Shown one piece after another: positions 1 to 7,450 of a stretch of 24,210 nt of DNA. The stretch comes from Lentisphaerota bacterium (GTDB lineage Bacteria; Verrucomicrobiota; Kiritimatiellia; RFP12; UBA1067), in NCBI GenBank assembly GCA_015061765.1, contig SUVZ01000009.1, positions 1 through 24,210 on the forward strand. Reading direction: 5' to 3'. Positions within the stretch are counted from its first letter, which is position 1; every line of letters begins with the position of its first letter. The notes under the pieces were generated by a model. That model was not told the origin of the DNA and did not search any database. It saw only the letters and a program-made list of their open reading frames with translations. A program made the position numbers and the translations under genes.

Positions 1-1
1 T

Positions 2-2491
2 CTTTGCAGCAATAATTTCCGACATCTCAATACCGATGCTTTTGACATTGACTGCTGCAAAGATGTTAAAATCGGCGATTGCGATATTATTACCGGCGAT
101 GACGCTTTCGCTGTTCGCGGAGTTCCAAATTATCTGAAAGGTCCGGAGAAGGCCTGTGAAGACATTGAAATCTCCAACAGCGTCTGCCGCGTGCAGGCGG
201 CGGCGGTTCGCGTGGGCGTAGGCAGCGGACGGATCAAGAATGTGCGCGTCAGCGGTCTTAAGATTCTTGATTGCGGAACGGCCGCGCTGGTTCAGTCGAG
301 TTACAACAGCAAATTAAAAGGGGTGTCGATTTCCGAGGTGGCGTTTTCGGATATTGATATAGATTTGTCGGGCATTGCAGTAAGGGTGACTGGAGGAACG
401 GAAGGTTCTCAGGCTTTCATCCGCAACATTTCATTTGAAAACGTGTGCGGCAATACGATGTTTGCGCCAACGGTTCAAGGGATGGGCAAGACCATACCCG
501 ATAACGTAACTTTCCGGAATTGCTCGTTTACCGTAATCAAAGCCGGTGGTGGCGGCAAGGTTGCGCTTGAGAATGTCGGGAAGGTGTCGCTTGAAAATGT
601 GAAGGTGGCGGAGGCTCCTCGCCCGCATGGAGTTCTTTATGCTTCGGATTTCGGATATTCGCCGGAGGACTCGACGAAATATCTCCAGCGCCTGCTCGAC
701 TCTGGGGTGGCAAAGGTCGTGATTGACCGGCAGTCTGGAGATTGGATTACCAGCCCGCTGAAGATAAAAAATTCCAATGTCGAGGTTGTTTTTGAAGACG
801 GCGTCAATCTTGTGGCCAAGCGGGGAGAGTTCAAAGGGCGGAATGATTGCTTGCTTCAGGTGTGTTCCGGCGTGAGTAATGTGGTTGTCCGCGGTGAAGG
901 AACCGCCAAATTGGTGATGCAAAAGAAGGATTATCAAAATTCCGCGCTTGGATATGAGCGCAGCGAGTGGCGGCACACGCTTGCAATCCATAAGGCTTCG
1001 AATGTGAGCGTGTCAAACCTTCAGATGATCGCTTCCGGCGGCGATGGCATTTACTTGTGCTATTCGAAGGATGTGCTTATCGAAAGCGTGCAATGTCTCG
1101 ACAATCACCGGCAGGGGATGAGTCCGATAAGCGTGGACGGGCTGACCGTGCGCAAGTGCGTATTCAATGATACCATCGGCACTCCGCCGCAGAGCGGGGT
1201 GGATCTCGAGCCGCATCATCCGTCGCAGTACCTTAAGCGAGTTCTCTTTGAGGATTGCGTGTTCAACGCCAACAAGGCTCACGGGATGGATCTCTATTTC
1301 GGATATTTGGACGCGACTTCGGAGCCGGTGTCCATCACGTTCAGGCGTTGCGTCGCAAACAACAACGGCTACAGCGGAATAACCTTCATGACCGGCACGT
1401 CGAAACGGATTGGCGAAAAGGGGCAGGTGAAGGGAACTGTGGCATTTGAGGATTGCGAAGTCCATGCCAACGGGGAGTATGCGCTCAAGCTTGTCAACCA
1501 TACGCCCGAAGGTATGCATCTGAGCTTCTCCAACTGCTTGTTCGATGCAAGGGAGAGCAAGCGCGACTCGGCAATCTACATCTCCAATGCGCAGCTCGCC
1601 GAAAATATCGGAGTGGTCACATTCAAGAATTCAAAAGTCCTGTTGCGAAAAGACGCCAAAGTGATGAGCGTCGAAAGTCAGAGAGGCTTTGGCTTTGTGA
1701 ACGGCTCGTCCGGCGTGTTACAGGTGTGCCGGGATGGAGTGTGTGAGAAGTTTGACTTCGGGAAATTTGCGAAAACACGTGCGCCGCGGCCGGAGATGGC
1801 TGTCAGATTCAAACGGAATACCGTTGATTTTTCCAGGCTGGAGATTTTCGCGCCGAAGGCTTTGAAAGGCGAATGGACGCCGGAACTTCTCTCTGGTTTC
1901 GTGTATGTGCTGGCGGCGCCTTGCGCCGGTGAGTATGAGGTCAAATTCAAGTCGCGGCATCTGCGTCAGATGCAGGGCGTGTGTGGCGTGGCGCAGCTGC
2001 TTGATGGGGTGGGTACGGATCTCGGCAGTTTTGACATTCCCGACGGCGAGTTTACCTATCGGCTTAAGGCTGACGGCAGAAAGATTTACCGTTTGGAGAT
2101 TGCGCCGAAGAACCGGGGCGTGATCAGGATGTCGAATTCTTCTACTTCCGGCGGTATTCTGTTTTCGAATGAGACGCGCATTTTCAGCGGCGAGAATCAG
2201 ACTTTTTATTTCCATGTGCCGCAAGGGGCAAAGGAGGTGTTGGTAGGCGTCAATCAGGATGGCTGCGATGCGAGCGCGAAACTCATCGATCCTTCGGGGA
2301 AGGTCGTGGATGAAATGCCTTTGCAGAAGGTCGGGCAGACGCTGAAATGCGCTTCCGAAAAGGGGGTGCCGTCAGGAACGTGGACGCTTGTGTTCCCGTC
2401 GATAACGAATACGGTCTATCTTCAGATCGGCGGCGATGCGCTTCCCGTTCTGTCGACCGAACGCGCTGCCGTAATACGTCCCGCCAGGTGA
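2..2491 (+). CDS. Double right-handed beta-helix glycosidase-like protein (GH28-like N-part), 5' end outside window
   Basis: The frame is open from base 2, so this is the last 829 residues of a longer protein. The first ~205 visible residues resemble the polygalacturonase (GH28) beta-helix: NTD at residues 10-12 and the DD pair at 33-34 in a TGDDAFAVRG stretch. Where GH28 usually has GHG there is an Ala-rich stretch (66-68), so the canonical catalytic His is not evident and GH28 activity is uncertain. A second beta-helix (about 212-600) carries GGDGIYL, NHRQG (368-372) and GVDLEP (399-404), a pattern common in secreted beta-helix hydrolases. The last ~220 residues look like beta-sandwich accessory domains. 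It is probably an exported enzyme acting on an acidic polysaccharide, which would fit the sugar-acid genes downstream; substrate unknown. It ends 41 bp from the convergent next gene. Confidence 0.8.
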   Translation, partial: LCSNNFRHLNTDAFDIDCCKDVKIGDCDIITGDDAFAVRGVPNYLKGPEKACEDIEISNSVCRVQAAAVRVGVGSGRIKNVRVSGLKILDCGTAALVQSSYNSKLKGVSISEVAFSDIDIDLSGIAVRVTGGTEGSQAFIRNISFENVCGNTMFAPTVQGMGKTIPDNVTFRNCSFTVIKAGGGGKVALENVGKVSLENVKVAEAPRPHGVLYASDFGYSPEDSTKYLQRLLDSGVAKVVIDRQSGDWITSPLKIKNSNVEVVFEDGVNLVAKRGEFKGRNDCLLQVCSGVSNVVVRGEGTAKLVMQKKDYQNSALGYERSEWRHTLAIHKASNVSVSNLQMIASGGDGIYLCYSKDVLIESVQCLDNHRQGMSPISVDGLTVRKCVFNDTIGTPPQSGVDLEPHHPSQYLKRVLFEDCVFNANKAHGMDLYFGYLDATSEPVSITFRRCVANNNGYSGITFMTGTSKRIGEKGQVKGTVAFEDCEVHANGEYALKLVNHTPEGMHLSFSNCLFDARESKRDSAIYISNAQLAENIGVVTFKNSKVLLRKDAKVMSVESQRGFGFVNGSSGVLQVCRDGVCEKFDFGKFAKTRAPRPEMAVRFKRNTVDFSRLEIFAPKALKGEWTPELLSGFVYVLAAPCAGEYEVKFKSRHLRQMQGVCGVAQLLDGVGTDLGSFDIPDGEFTYRLKADGRKIYRLEIAPKNRGVIRMSNSSTSGGILFSNETRIFSGENQTFYFHVPQGAKEVLVGVNQDGCDASAKLIDPSGKVVDEMPLQKVGQTLKCASEKGVPSGTWTLVFPSITNTVYLQIGGDALPVLSTERAAVIRPAR

Positions 2492-2532
2492 ATCACGGAA
2501 GCGCCCACGCCGCTTTCCCTGAGTTCCGGTCG

Positions 2533-3489
2533 TCAGCCGTTGAGACGGCGGTAGCGTTCGGTCATTCCGCGGGCGCCCGCGAGCTGGTCCACGGCGTTCA
2601 GGTAGCGGGCGCGTCCCTTGGGCGTGGCGTCCACCTCACCCCAGGGGGCGTTGAGGAATCCGAGAAGCCTTTCCCGTGAAACGTTTCTCAGACAGTGTTT
2701 CACCAGGTCCGGGAAGTTGTTCTGGTTGTAGATGTTGGAGCCGCAACAGATCTGGTCGTACCCGGCTTCGTCGAGCTCTTTGAACACGCAGAGCGTGTGT
2801 GACTCCGCCCAGGGGGCTTCCCTCATGGCCTTGTCGTCGCGCTCGGGCTTGTCGAATCCCGCATGGTAGAACCAGTGGCTCTGGAGGATGTTGCGGGGGC
2901 ACTTTTCGAAGAACTCGTCCTTGTGCAGCCACTGATAGTCGCTCCATATCCATCCGCGGCATCCGTGCTTTTCCGCCTCCTTGACGGTGTAGAGCATGTC
3001 GTGCCACCAGAGGTCGCCCTGTCTGATGAGCATGTATTCAAACTTGTTGACCTTCTGGATTTTCTCTTTCTCTTCGTCCCATCCAAGGTGGAAGAAACGC
3101 GGATGGTCGAAAATCTCGGCGGTGTCGCGGATGACGTCGGAGACGACCTTGTAATATTCTTCCGTCGACACCATCCGTCCGTAGTCCTTGAGCCATGCGT
3201 GGTGCGAAGAGGAGAAGTTGAGCTTCGGGATCGGTTCAATGCCGAGACCGCGCAGCCGTTTTAGCTCCCTGCGCATCTTTTCGGGACTCCAGGAACCTTT
3301 CACGGCCAGTTCGGGACGGCTGGGGTAGATCATGGCTTCGCCGAGATCGATCACGAGCATGTTTGCGCCGACGTCGGCCATGTGTTCGGTGATTTCCGTC
3401 CATATCTTTTCGTCGCAACGTACATGGTCCGCTGCCTTGTGGGGTGCCCACATGTTGCGTCCGAGGTGGATGAGAAGTCCGTAGATCAT
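2533..3489 (-). CDS. GH20-like TIM-barrel protein (hexosaminidase-related)
   Basis: A 318-residue protein. I place the start at the ATG at 3489 (MIYGLLIHLG) because the sequence upstream in frame is A-rich leader, not protein-like. The central segment FFHLGWDEE places an Asp-Glu pair at residues 138-139, which matches the H-x-G-x-D-E catalytic signature of GH20 beta-hexosaminidases; preceding segments fit barrel strands (ANMLVIDLGE at 42-51, IEPIPKLNFS at 84-93). There is no signal peptide, so it is probably cytoplasmic, and it is shorter than full GH20 enzymes because it lacks the usual N-terminal domain. A TATAAT lies 33 bp upstream. Assignment to the GH20-like fold is fairly secure; the substrate is not. 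It converges with the beta-helix gene and is not in an operon with its right neighbours. Confidence 0.65.
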   Translation of the reverse strand: MIYGLLIHLGRNMWAPHKAADHVRCDEKIWTEITEHMADVGANMLVIDLGEAMIYPSRPELAVKGSWSPEKMRRELKRLRGLGIEPIPKLNFSSSHHAWLKDYGRMVSTEEYYKVVSDVIRDTAEIFDHPRFFHLGWDEEKEKIQKVNKFEYMLIRQGDLWWHDMLYTVKEAEKHGCRGWIWSDYQWLHKDEFFEKCPRNILQSHWFYHAGFDKPERDDKAMREAPWAESHTLCVFKELDEAGYDQICCGSNIYNQNNFPDLVKHCLRNVSRERLLGFLNAPWGEVDATPKGRARYLNAVDQLAGARGMTERYRRLNG

Positions 3490-3528
3490 TTCGTTTTTTT
3501 TTTCTTTTCCATGATGGGGCTTATTATA
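3490..3528 (-). promoter_or_regulatory. Leader and -10 box of the GH20-like gene, with an A10 tract
   Basis: On the minus strand TATAAT (3523-3528) is followed by a short leader with a purine-rich GGAAAAG and then ten consecutive A residues (T10 on the plus strand, 3494-3503) just before the ATG. No good -35 box is visible at 17 bp. The homopolymer lies between the Shine-Dalgarno-like stretch and the start codon. Confidence 0.45.
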
Positions 3529-3639
3529 CAACAAGCGCCCGGAAAAAGAAAAATAAGATGCAGTTGAAATCCTTCCCCGCGATGCGGATGAGAATGTTTT
3601 TTTTTGATAATGTGGCAAAGTCTGGGATGAGGAACGGGG

Positions 3640-4075
3640 GAACAAGAAAATTATCTATTTGAATAATGGCTGTTTTGGTTGAAAAAGAAAAGCATTTTTG
3701 GGATGCTCTTGTTACCACACTGGAGAATCCCAAAAATGCAATACAATATTACCACATCTTTGATCGTTTCTCTGTCGGAAAATGGTTTCGGCTTAGACGA
3801 GCTCATTTATCGAATGGAATAATTGGGGTGGGATCCTGAAAAGAGTGATAATTTCGCTTGTGATTCTGGTGATTTTGCAAAATAGCGTTATTTGGGAGGT
3901 TTATAAGATTTCGTCCGCTCCGTAATCTTGAGAATCAGTCCAAACCATATTCTCATTGATTCACTGTCTCATCAGAAGCGAGAGAATTGTTCCGAACAGA
4001 ATTCTCATTTCCAATTGCAACAGATCGCTAGTCTATTTCGTATCTTCTTTGGAGTTCAAGTATATTGGGTGATAG
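3640..4075. other. AT-rich intergenic stretch without a recognisable gene
   Basis: No reading frame here looks coding: short ORFs have low-complexity or unbiased composition. Apart from the inverted repeat at 3692-3739, I see only short direct repeats of ATTCTCATT-type sequence near 3950-4015. It may be decayed sequence associated with the truncated transporter gene to its right. Confidence 0.4.
3692..3739. repeat. 13-bp perfect inverted repeat with 22-nt loop
   Basis: GCATTTTTGGGAT at 3692-3704 is exactly repeated in inverse at 3727-3739. The stem contains T5/A5 tracts but is not followed by a T-run, so it is not a standard terminator. It lies in AT-rich DNA with no gene immediately adjacent; its function is unknown. 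Confidence 0.7.
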
Positions 4076-4123
4076 CGTCGTGTCCAAAAGTAAACGCAAG
4101 TTCTGAAAGTTACTGCAAGTCGA
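4076..4123 (+). repeat. 48-bp dispersed repeat, copy 1 (probable IS-associated end)
   Basis: This 48-bp stretch, beginning CGTCGTGTCCAAAAG, is repeated with one mismatch at 15381-15428, where it lies between the disrupted symporter 3' end and an IS3-type transposase. Here no transposase follows; instead the C-terminal remnant of an ABC transporter ATPase starts about 20 bp later. It is best read as a scar of the same mobile element. Confidence 0.7.
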
Positions 4124-4141
4124 TTCTATAATTTTTGGGAA

Positions 4142-4402
4142 ATTTTTGTTTTTAACGCAGAGGCGAGATGCGCCGACGGCGAAGGAGTCGCCGGCGGAGT
4201 GTGCGGATTTGCCGCTACGGTGGATTTGACCGAGCCGCTGGGCGCCGAGACATTGGTGCATTGCGTTACCGATCTGCGAAAAGTGAATGTTGTTGTGCGG
4301 CTTACCGGTTCGTCGGCGCTGGTCGCGTCGGCGCCTGTCGGCGGTGATCGTGTGCTGCTGACGCCGGATATGTCCAGGGCGGTCAAATTTCCGCCGGCGT
4401 AA
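4142..4402 (+). pseudogene. C-terminal (TOBE) remnant of a sugar ABC-transporter ATP-binding protein (UgpC/MalK type)
   Basis: The frame ending at TAA 4400-4402 encodes about 85 residues that include VDLTEPLGAETLVH, RLTGSSALVA and GDRVLLTPDMSRAVKF. These match the OB-fold/TOBE region closing MalK/UgpC/MsmK ATPases, which couple ATP hydrolysis to sugar import. The entire nucleotide-binding domain (Walker A, signature, Walker B) is missing. The remnant begins just downstream of the 48-bp repeat, so the gene was probably cut by a mobile element or a deletion. A GTG at 4199 could only start a 67-residue fragment. No transporter permease genes remain nearby. Confidence 0.6.
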
Positions 4403-4545
4403 GCGTTTCCGCAAGACCTAAGCCGCCAAACAAGCGCTTTGCACCCTGCGGCGCCAACTCCTAACGCCCTCACTCACCACTGTCGACTTCGACAGGGTTC
4501 TAACGACGGTTGCGGGTATGCGGATGAGTGTGCGCGATTGTCGTT

Positions 4546-5235
4546 CTACATCATCGACAGCGGCAGAAGCGCATCCTTTTCCGAATAGGCGAGATGCTCC
4601 TTCAACCATTTGACGGCCGATATGGCGTCACGTTGTCTGCAGGCTTTGAGGATTTCGCAGTGGAAACGCCATGCTGTTGTGACGTGGCGAAGGTTGCGCT
4701 GATGCGAATGCGTTCCGAAAAATTGATTGCGCCTGTATGTGTTGGCGATAATCTTTTCAGCAAGAGCGTTTCCCGATGCCCGCAGGAGGCGCAGATGGAA
4801 CGCAAGATCCTCCTCCAGAAACAAGGATTCGGTTTTCCCTGTCATGAGCGGCAAGCCGGAATTGCGCATGTCCAATATCGCTTTGTGCATTCTGTCGCAA
4901 TTGCGCTGGAGTGTGTCCAAATCTTTTTCTTTTAGTTTTTCCACCGCCCTCAGCAGCATTGCAGATTCTATCACCGCCCTTATTTCGTATGCGTCTGAAA
5001 TGTCGTCGGCGGCGAATCTTGACACGTATGTGCCCGATTTTTCCCGTTGGTACAGTACGCCTTCCTCTACGAGTCGCCTTACCGCTTCCCTCATCGGGGT
5101 GCGGCTTACTCCGCAGGCGGCGGCAAGCGATGGCTCGGAAAGTTTGCTTCCGGGCTTCAGGTCTCCGCTGGCGAGCCTGGAGCAGATGAAATCGTATGCC
5201 TGCTGGTTCAGGCTTCTTGTGCGTATGTTTTTCAC
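4546..5235 (-). CDS. GntR-family transcriptional regulator, FadR/FCD subfamily
   Basis: A 229-residue protein. Residues about 8-70 form the winged helix (LNQQAYDFICSRLASGDLKP, CGVSRTPMREAVRRL, GTYVSRF) and about 75-220 the all-helical FCD ligand domain, the usual size for the subfamily. FCD regulators of this type commonly repress sugar-acid catabolic genes and release DNA on binding a sugar acid. It is divergent from the transporter-eda-kdgK operon, whose promoter contains a 12-bp palindrome suited to a GntR dimer, so it is the probable repressor of that operon. The start is a GTG at 5235 with TATAAT 7 nt upstream and no Shine-Dalgarno, suggesting a leaderless message. Confidence 0.9.
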   Translation of the reverse strand: MKNIRTRSLNQQAYDFICSRLASGDLKPGSKLSEPSLAAACGVSRTPMREAVRRLVEEGVLYQREKSGTYVSRFAADDISDAYEIRAVIESAMLLRAVEKLKEKDLDTLQRNCDRMHKAILDMRNSGLPLMTGKTESLFLEEDLAFHLRLLRASGNALAEKIIANTYRRNQFFGTHSHQRNLRHVTTAWRFHCEILKACRQRDAISAVKWLKEHLAYSEKDALLPLSMM

Positions 5236-5242
5236 GGATAAT

Positions 5243-5248
5243 ATTATA
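5243..5248 (-). promoter_or_regulatory. -10 box of the GntR gene, 7 nt before GTG
   Basis: TATAAT on the minus strand lies exactly 7 nt upstream of the GTG start, putting the expected transcription start at or next to the start codon. No convincing -35 box is seen 16-18 bp upstream. Confidence 0.55.
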
Positions 5249-5303
5249 GCAAACTCTGCAACAACGTAACATGTCCTCCGTCAATGTTGGTTGGTTTCCG
5301 TCA

Positions 5304-5332
5304 TTGACTTGTATACAAGATTGTGGTTTAAT
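5304..5332 (+). promoter_or_regulatory. Sigma70-type promoter of the sugar-acid operon with embedded GntR-type operator
   Basis: A -35 TTGACT (5304-5309) and -10 TTTAAT (5327-5332) are separated by 17 bp. The perfect 12-bp palindrome CTTGTATACAAG (5308-5319) overlaps the -35 end and the spacer, where a bound dimer would block RNA polymerase. TTGTATACAA-like palindromes are typical of GntR/FCD operators, and the regulator is encoded divergently 70 bp away. That this regulator binds here is inference. Confidence 0.75.
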
Positions 5333-5339
5333 ACATCTT

Positions 5340-5499
5340 CAACGGAGGAAGTGTATCTTCTGTGTGCTTTGGTGGCGTAAAGAAAATCAAAATTCATGAA
5401 ACAGACAAACGAAACATCAAACATGGCCAAGATCGCGGGATTGTTTTTCCTGTGCGCTGATGACGGAACAATAACCGCATTCGCAGACGGAAGGAACCT
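5340..5499 (+). other. 160-nt leader of the transporter operon with possible short ORFs
   Basis: The leader contains GGAGGA (5344-5349) and a 37-codon ORF (5397-5510, beginning MKQTNETSNMAK) that overlaps the transporter start by 11 nt. A 32-codon GTG ORF starts at 5362. None has a well-spaced ribosome binding site that decides the matter. They could be leader peptides or chance; no attenuator hairpin is apparent. Confidence 0.25.
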
Positions 5500-6732
5500 A
5501 TGGAATTGATGAAAAAGATCGGTGCGGCGCTGGCCGCGATAGGTCCCGGAATTTTCGCTATCGGTTACACGATCGGCACGGGCAGCGTAACATCGATGGC
5601 GAAGGCCGGAGCCGATTACGGGCTCGGGCTTCTTTGGGTGCTGGCGTTGAGCTGTCTTTTCTCCGGAGTGCTCATGACGGCCTACGGACGCTTCGCGGCC
5701 GTGACCGGCGAAACCGCCCTGCATGGCATCACACGGTTCCTGCCGGGCGGCAGATGGATCGCGCTGGGCGTTTTTCTCGGCGTGGTCACCGCCCAGTATA
5801 CATGTCTGGGAGGTATCCTCATCCTCTCGGCAGGGGCGATACGCGAGGCGTTCGGCATATCGGCCGGCGTGTTTCCTGTCGCCTGCGGCATCATAGCCGT
5901 AATGTATGCGCTTCTCATGGTCGGACGATATGCTTTCTTCGAAAAGGTGCTGGTGTTTTTCGTGACGCTGATGGCAGTCACGTTCATCGTTTCCGTTTTT
6001 GTCACGTGGCCGGATCAGGCGGTTCTTTCCCGCGCCCTGAAGCCGCTGCTGCCGACGGACGGCGCCTCGCTGCTCATGCTTGCGGCCTTTGTCGGAACGA
6101 CAATGGCGGCTCCGACGTTCGTGACGCGTCCGCTCATTGTGCGCGAAAAGGAGCTCGGCTCGGCAGATCTCGGGAAGGAACGTCTCGACTCCACCGTCTC
6201 GGCGACGCTCATGTTCATCATCTCAGGATCGATAATGCTCGTGGCGACCGGTGTCCTTTTCGCCGATGGCAAAGGGATCGTGCGCATTCTCGATATGGCG
6301 GGGACTCTGGAACCGGTGGCGGGACGCTTCGCCGTCGCGTTTTTCATGGTCGGTACGCTTGCGGCCGGATTGTCATCCGTGTTCCCGATCATGATGGTCG
6401 GACCGCTTCTTCTTGGTGACTGGCGCGCGGGACGCATGGATACGAAGTCCGTGACCTTCCGCGTGTTCTGTCTCGTGGCGGCAGCCTGGGCTCTTGTCGT
6501 TCCTGCGCTCGGGTCAAATCCCGTGACCGTTACGATCGCCGCGCAGGTGTCGAACGTTTTCGTGCTTCCTTTGACGGTTGCTGCGGTGACATGGCTGCTT
6601 AATCGCAAGGATGTCATGGGTGTGCATCGTGCTGGTCCGGGATTCAACGCTCTTCTTGCGGCGGCGTTCGTGTTCTCGGTCGCAATCGCTTATGTGGGGG
6701 CTAAATCCCTCTGCGCAACTCTTTTTAAATGA
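5500..6732 (+). CDS. NRAMP-family (LeuT-fold) transporter lacking the canonical metal-binding motifs
   Basis: A 410-residue protein with about 11 hydrophobic segments. Overall similarity to MntH is clear (GPGIFAIGY at 15-23, AGADYGLGLLW at 36-46, VAGRF and GTLAAGLSS later). The family motif DPGN in TM1 is replaced by IGTG (25-28), and the TM6 MPH motif by AAP (203-205, in TTMAAPTF). These residues ligate Mn2+/Fe2+ in true NRAMPs, so a divalent-metal role is doubtful. Its place as first gene of a KDPG aldolase/KDG kinase operon suggests import of the operon's substrate, perhaps a sugar acid or other organic anion; this is inference. The start ATG at 5500 follows GGAAGGA, and the stop overlaps the next gene by 4 nt. 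Confidence 0.75.
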   Translation: MELMKKIGAALAAIGPGIFAIGYTIGTGSVTSMAKAGADYGLGLLWVLALSCLFSGVLMTAYGRFAAVTGETALHGITRFLPGGRWIALGVFLGVVTAQYTCLGGILILSAGAIREAFGISAGVFPVACGIIAVMYALLMVGRYAFFEKVLVFFVTLMAVTFIVSVFVTWPDQAVLSRALKPLLPTDGASLLMLAAFVGTTMAAPTFVTRPLIVREKELGSADLGKERLDSTVSATLMFIISGSIMLVATGVLFADGKGIVRILDMAGTLEPVAGRFAVAFFMVGTLAAGLSSVFPIMMVGPLLLGDWRAGRMDTKSVTFRVFCLVAAAWALVVPALGSNPVTVTIAAQVSNVFVLPLTVAAVTWLLNRKDVMGVHRAGPGFNALLAAAFVFSVAIAYVGAKSLCATLFK

Positions 6733-7394
6733 ACGGGAAACATATGAAGGAAGAAATACGGAAAACTTTGGCGGATACGCGCGTTGTGGCTATCATCAGG
6801 GGGTTCGATCCGGACACTTGCCTCCATCTTGCCGAGGCGTACGCGGAGGGCGGAATCCGTCTCGTGGAGGTCACGTTCAACCAGTCATCCCCAGGGGACT
6901 GGATCAAGACGGTGGAAGCCATCAAGGCAATAAGAGGCAGGTTCGACGACGTTATGCATGTCGGAGCGGGCACGGTCATCACGGAAGAGCAGCTTTCCAG
7001 GTGCGAAAACGCCGGAGGCGTGTTCATGGTTTCGCCGAACGTGAACGCCGCTCTCATCCGTTCATGCGTGGGACGCGGTATGGTTGCCATGCCCGGCGCC
7101 ATGACGCCAACAGAGGCCGTTGACGCATGGGAAGCCGGTGCGCAGTACGTTAAGGTTTTTCCGGCCGGTTCGCTCGGCGCAGGGTACGTAAAGGCATTGC
7201 GCGCACCGCTTTCGCACATACCGATGCTTGCGGTGGGCGGTGTCTCGGCCGCCAATGCCGCCGAATTCATACAGGCCGGATGCGTTGGCGTGGGTGTCGG
7301 CGGCAATCTCACGAACAAGGAGTGGATTGCGTCCGGTTCATGGGACAAGATCGCCGCGGCCGCGCGGGAGCTTGTTGAAAGTTTAAAAGTTTAA
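6729..7394 (+). CDS. eda: KDPG/KHG aldolase (2-dehydro-3-deoxy-phosphogluconate aldolase)
   Basis: A 221-residue class I aldolase of the KDPG/KHG family, which cleaves 2-keto-3-deoxy-6-phosphogluconate to pyruvate and glyceraldehyde-3-phosphate in the cytoplasm. Visible hallmarks are AIIRG with Arg24, the catalytic base Glu47 in RLVEVTFN, GAGTV (79-83), SPN (102-104) and the Schiff-base Lys142 in YVKVFPAG. Length is normal. It is read from an ATG overlapping the transporter stop (ATGA); a second in-frame ATG at 6744 is possible. With the adjacent KDG kinase it makes the lower Entner-Doudoroff route. Close paralogues acting on 6-phospho-2-dehydro-3-deoxygalactonate cannot be excluded. Confidence 0.92.
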   Translation: MNGKHMKEEIRKTLADTRVVAIIRGFDPDTCLHLAEAYAEGGIRLVEVTFNQSSPGDWIKTVEAIKAIRGRFDDVMHVGAGTVITEEQLSRCENAGGVFMVSPNVNAALIRSCVGRGMVAMPGAMTPTEAVDAWEAGAQYVKVFPAGSLGAGYVKALRAPLSHIPMLAVGGVSAANAAEFIQAGCVGVGVGGNLTNKEWIASGSWDKIAAAARELVESLKV

Positions 7395-7425
7395 AGGGTT
7401 AAAGGTTTAAAAGGTTGAGGCAAGT
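7378..7425 (+). repeat. Low-complexity GTTTAAA/GGTTAAA repeat cluster
   Basis: Around the 3' end of the aldolase gene there are several imperfect copies of a 7-8-nt unit (AGTTTAAA, AGTTTAAAGG, GTTAAAGG, TTTAAAAGGTTGA). Related wording on the opposite strand occurs at 24018-24052 after the last gene. Function unknown. Confidence 0.5.
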
Positions 7426-7450
7426 TGAAAGAGGAGTGTGGAGAGTTAAG

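Noticed and set aside
431..2224. Long minus-strand reading frames opposite the beta-helix gene
   Set aside because: Composition is that of antisense shadows (Arg/His-rich, no family motifs), while the plus frame has clear beta-helix motifs.
4480..4495. CTGTCGA-CT-TCGACAG hairpin as a terminator
   Set aside because: The loop is only 2 nt and neither strand has a T-run after the stem; it is more likely a chance palindrome.
5397..5510. 37-codon ORF overlapping the transporter start as a real gene
   Set aside because: No ribosome binding site and no recognised similarity; kept only as a note in the leader entry.
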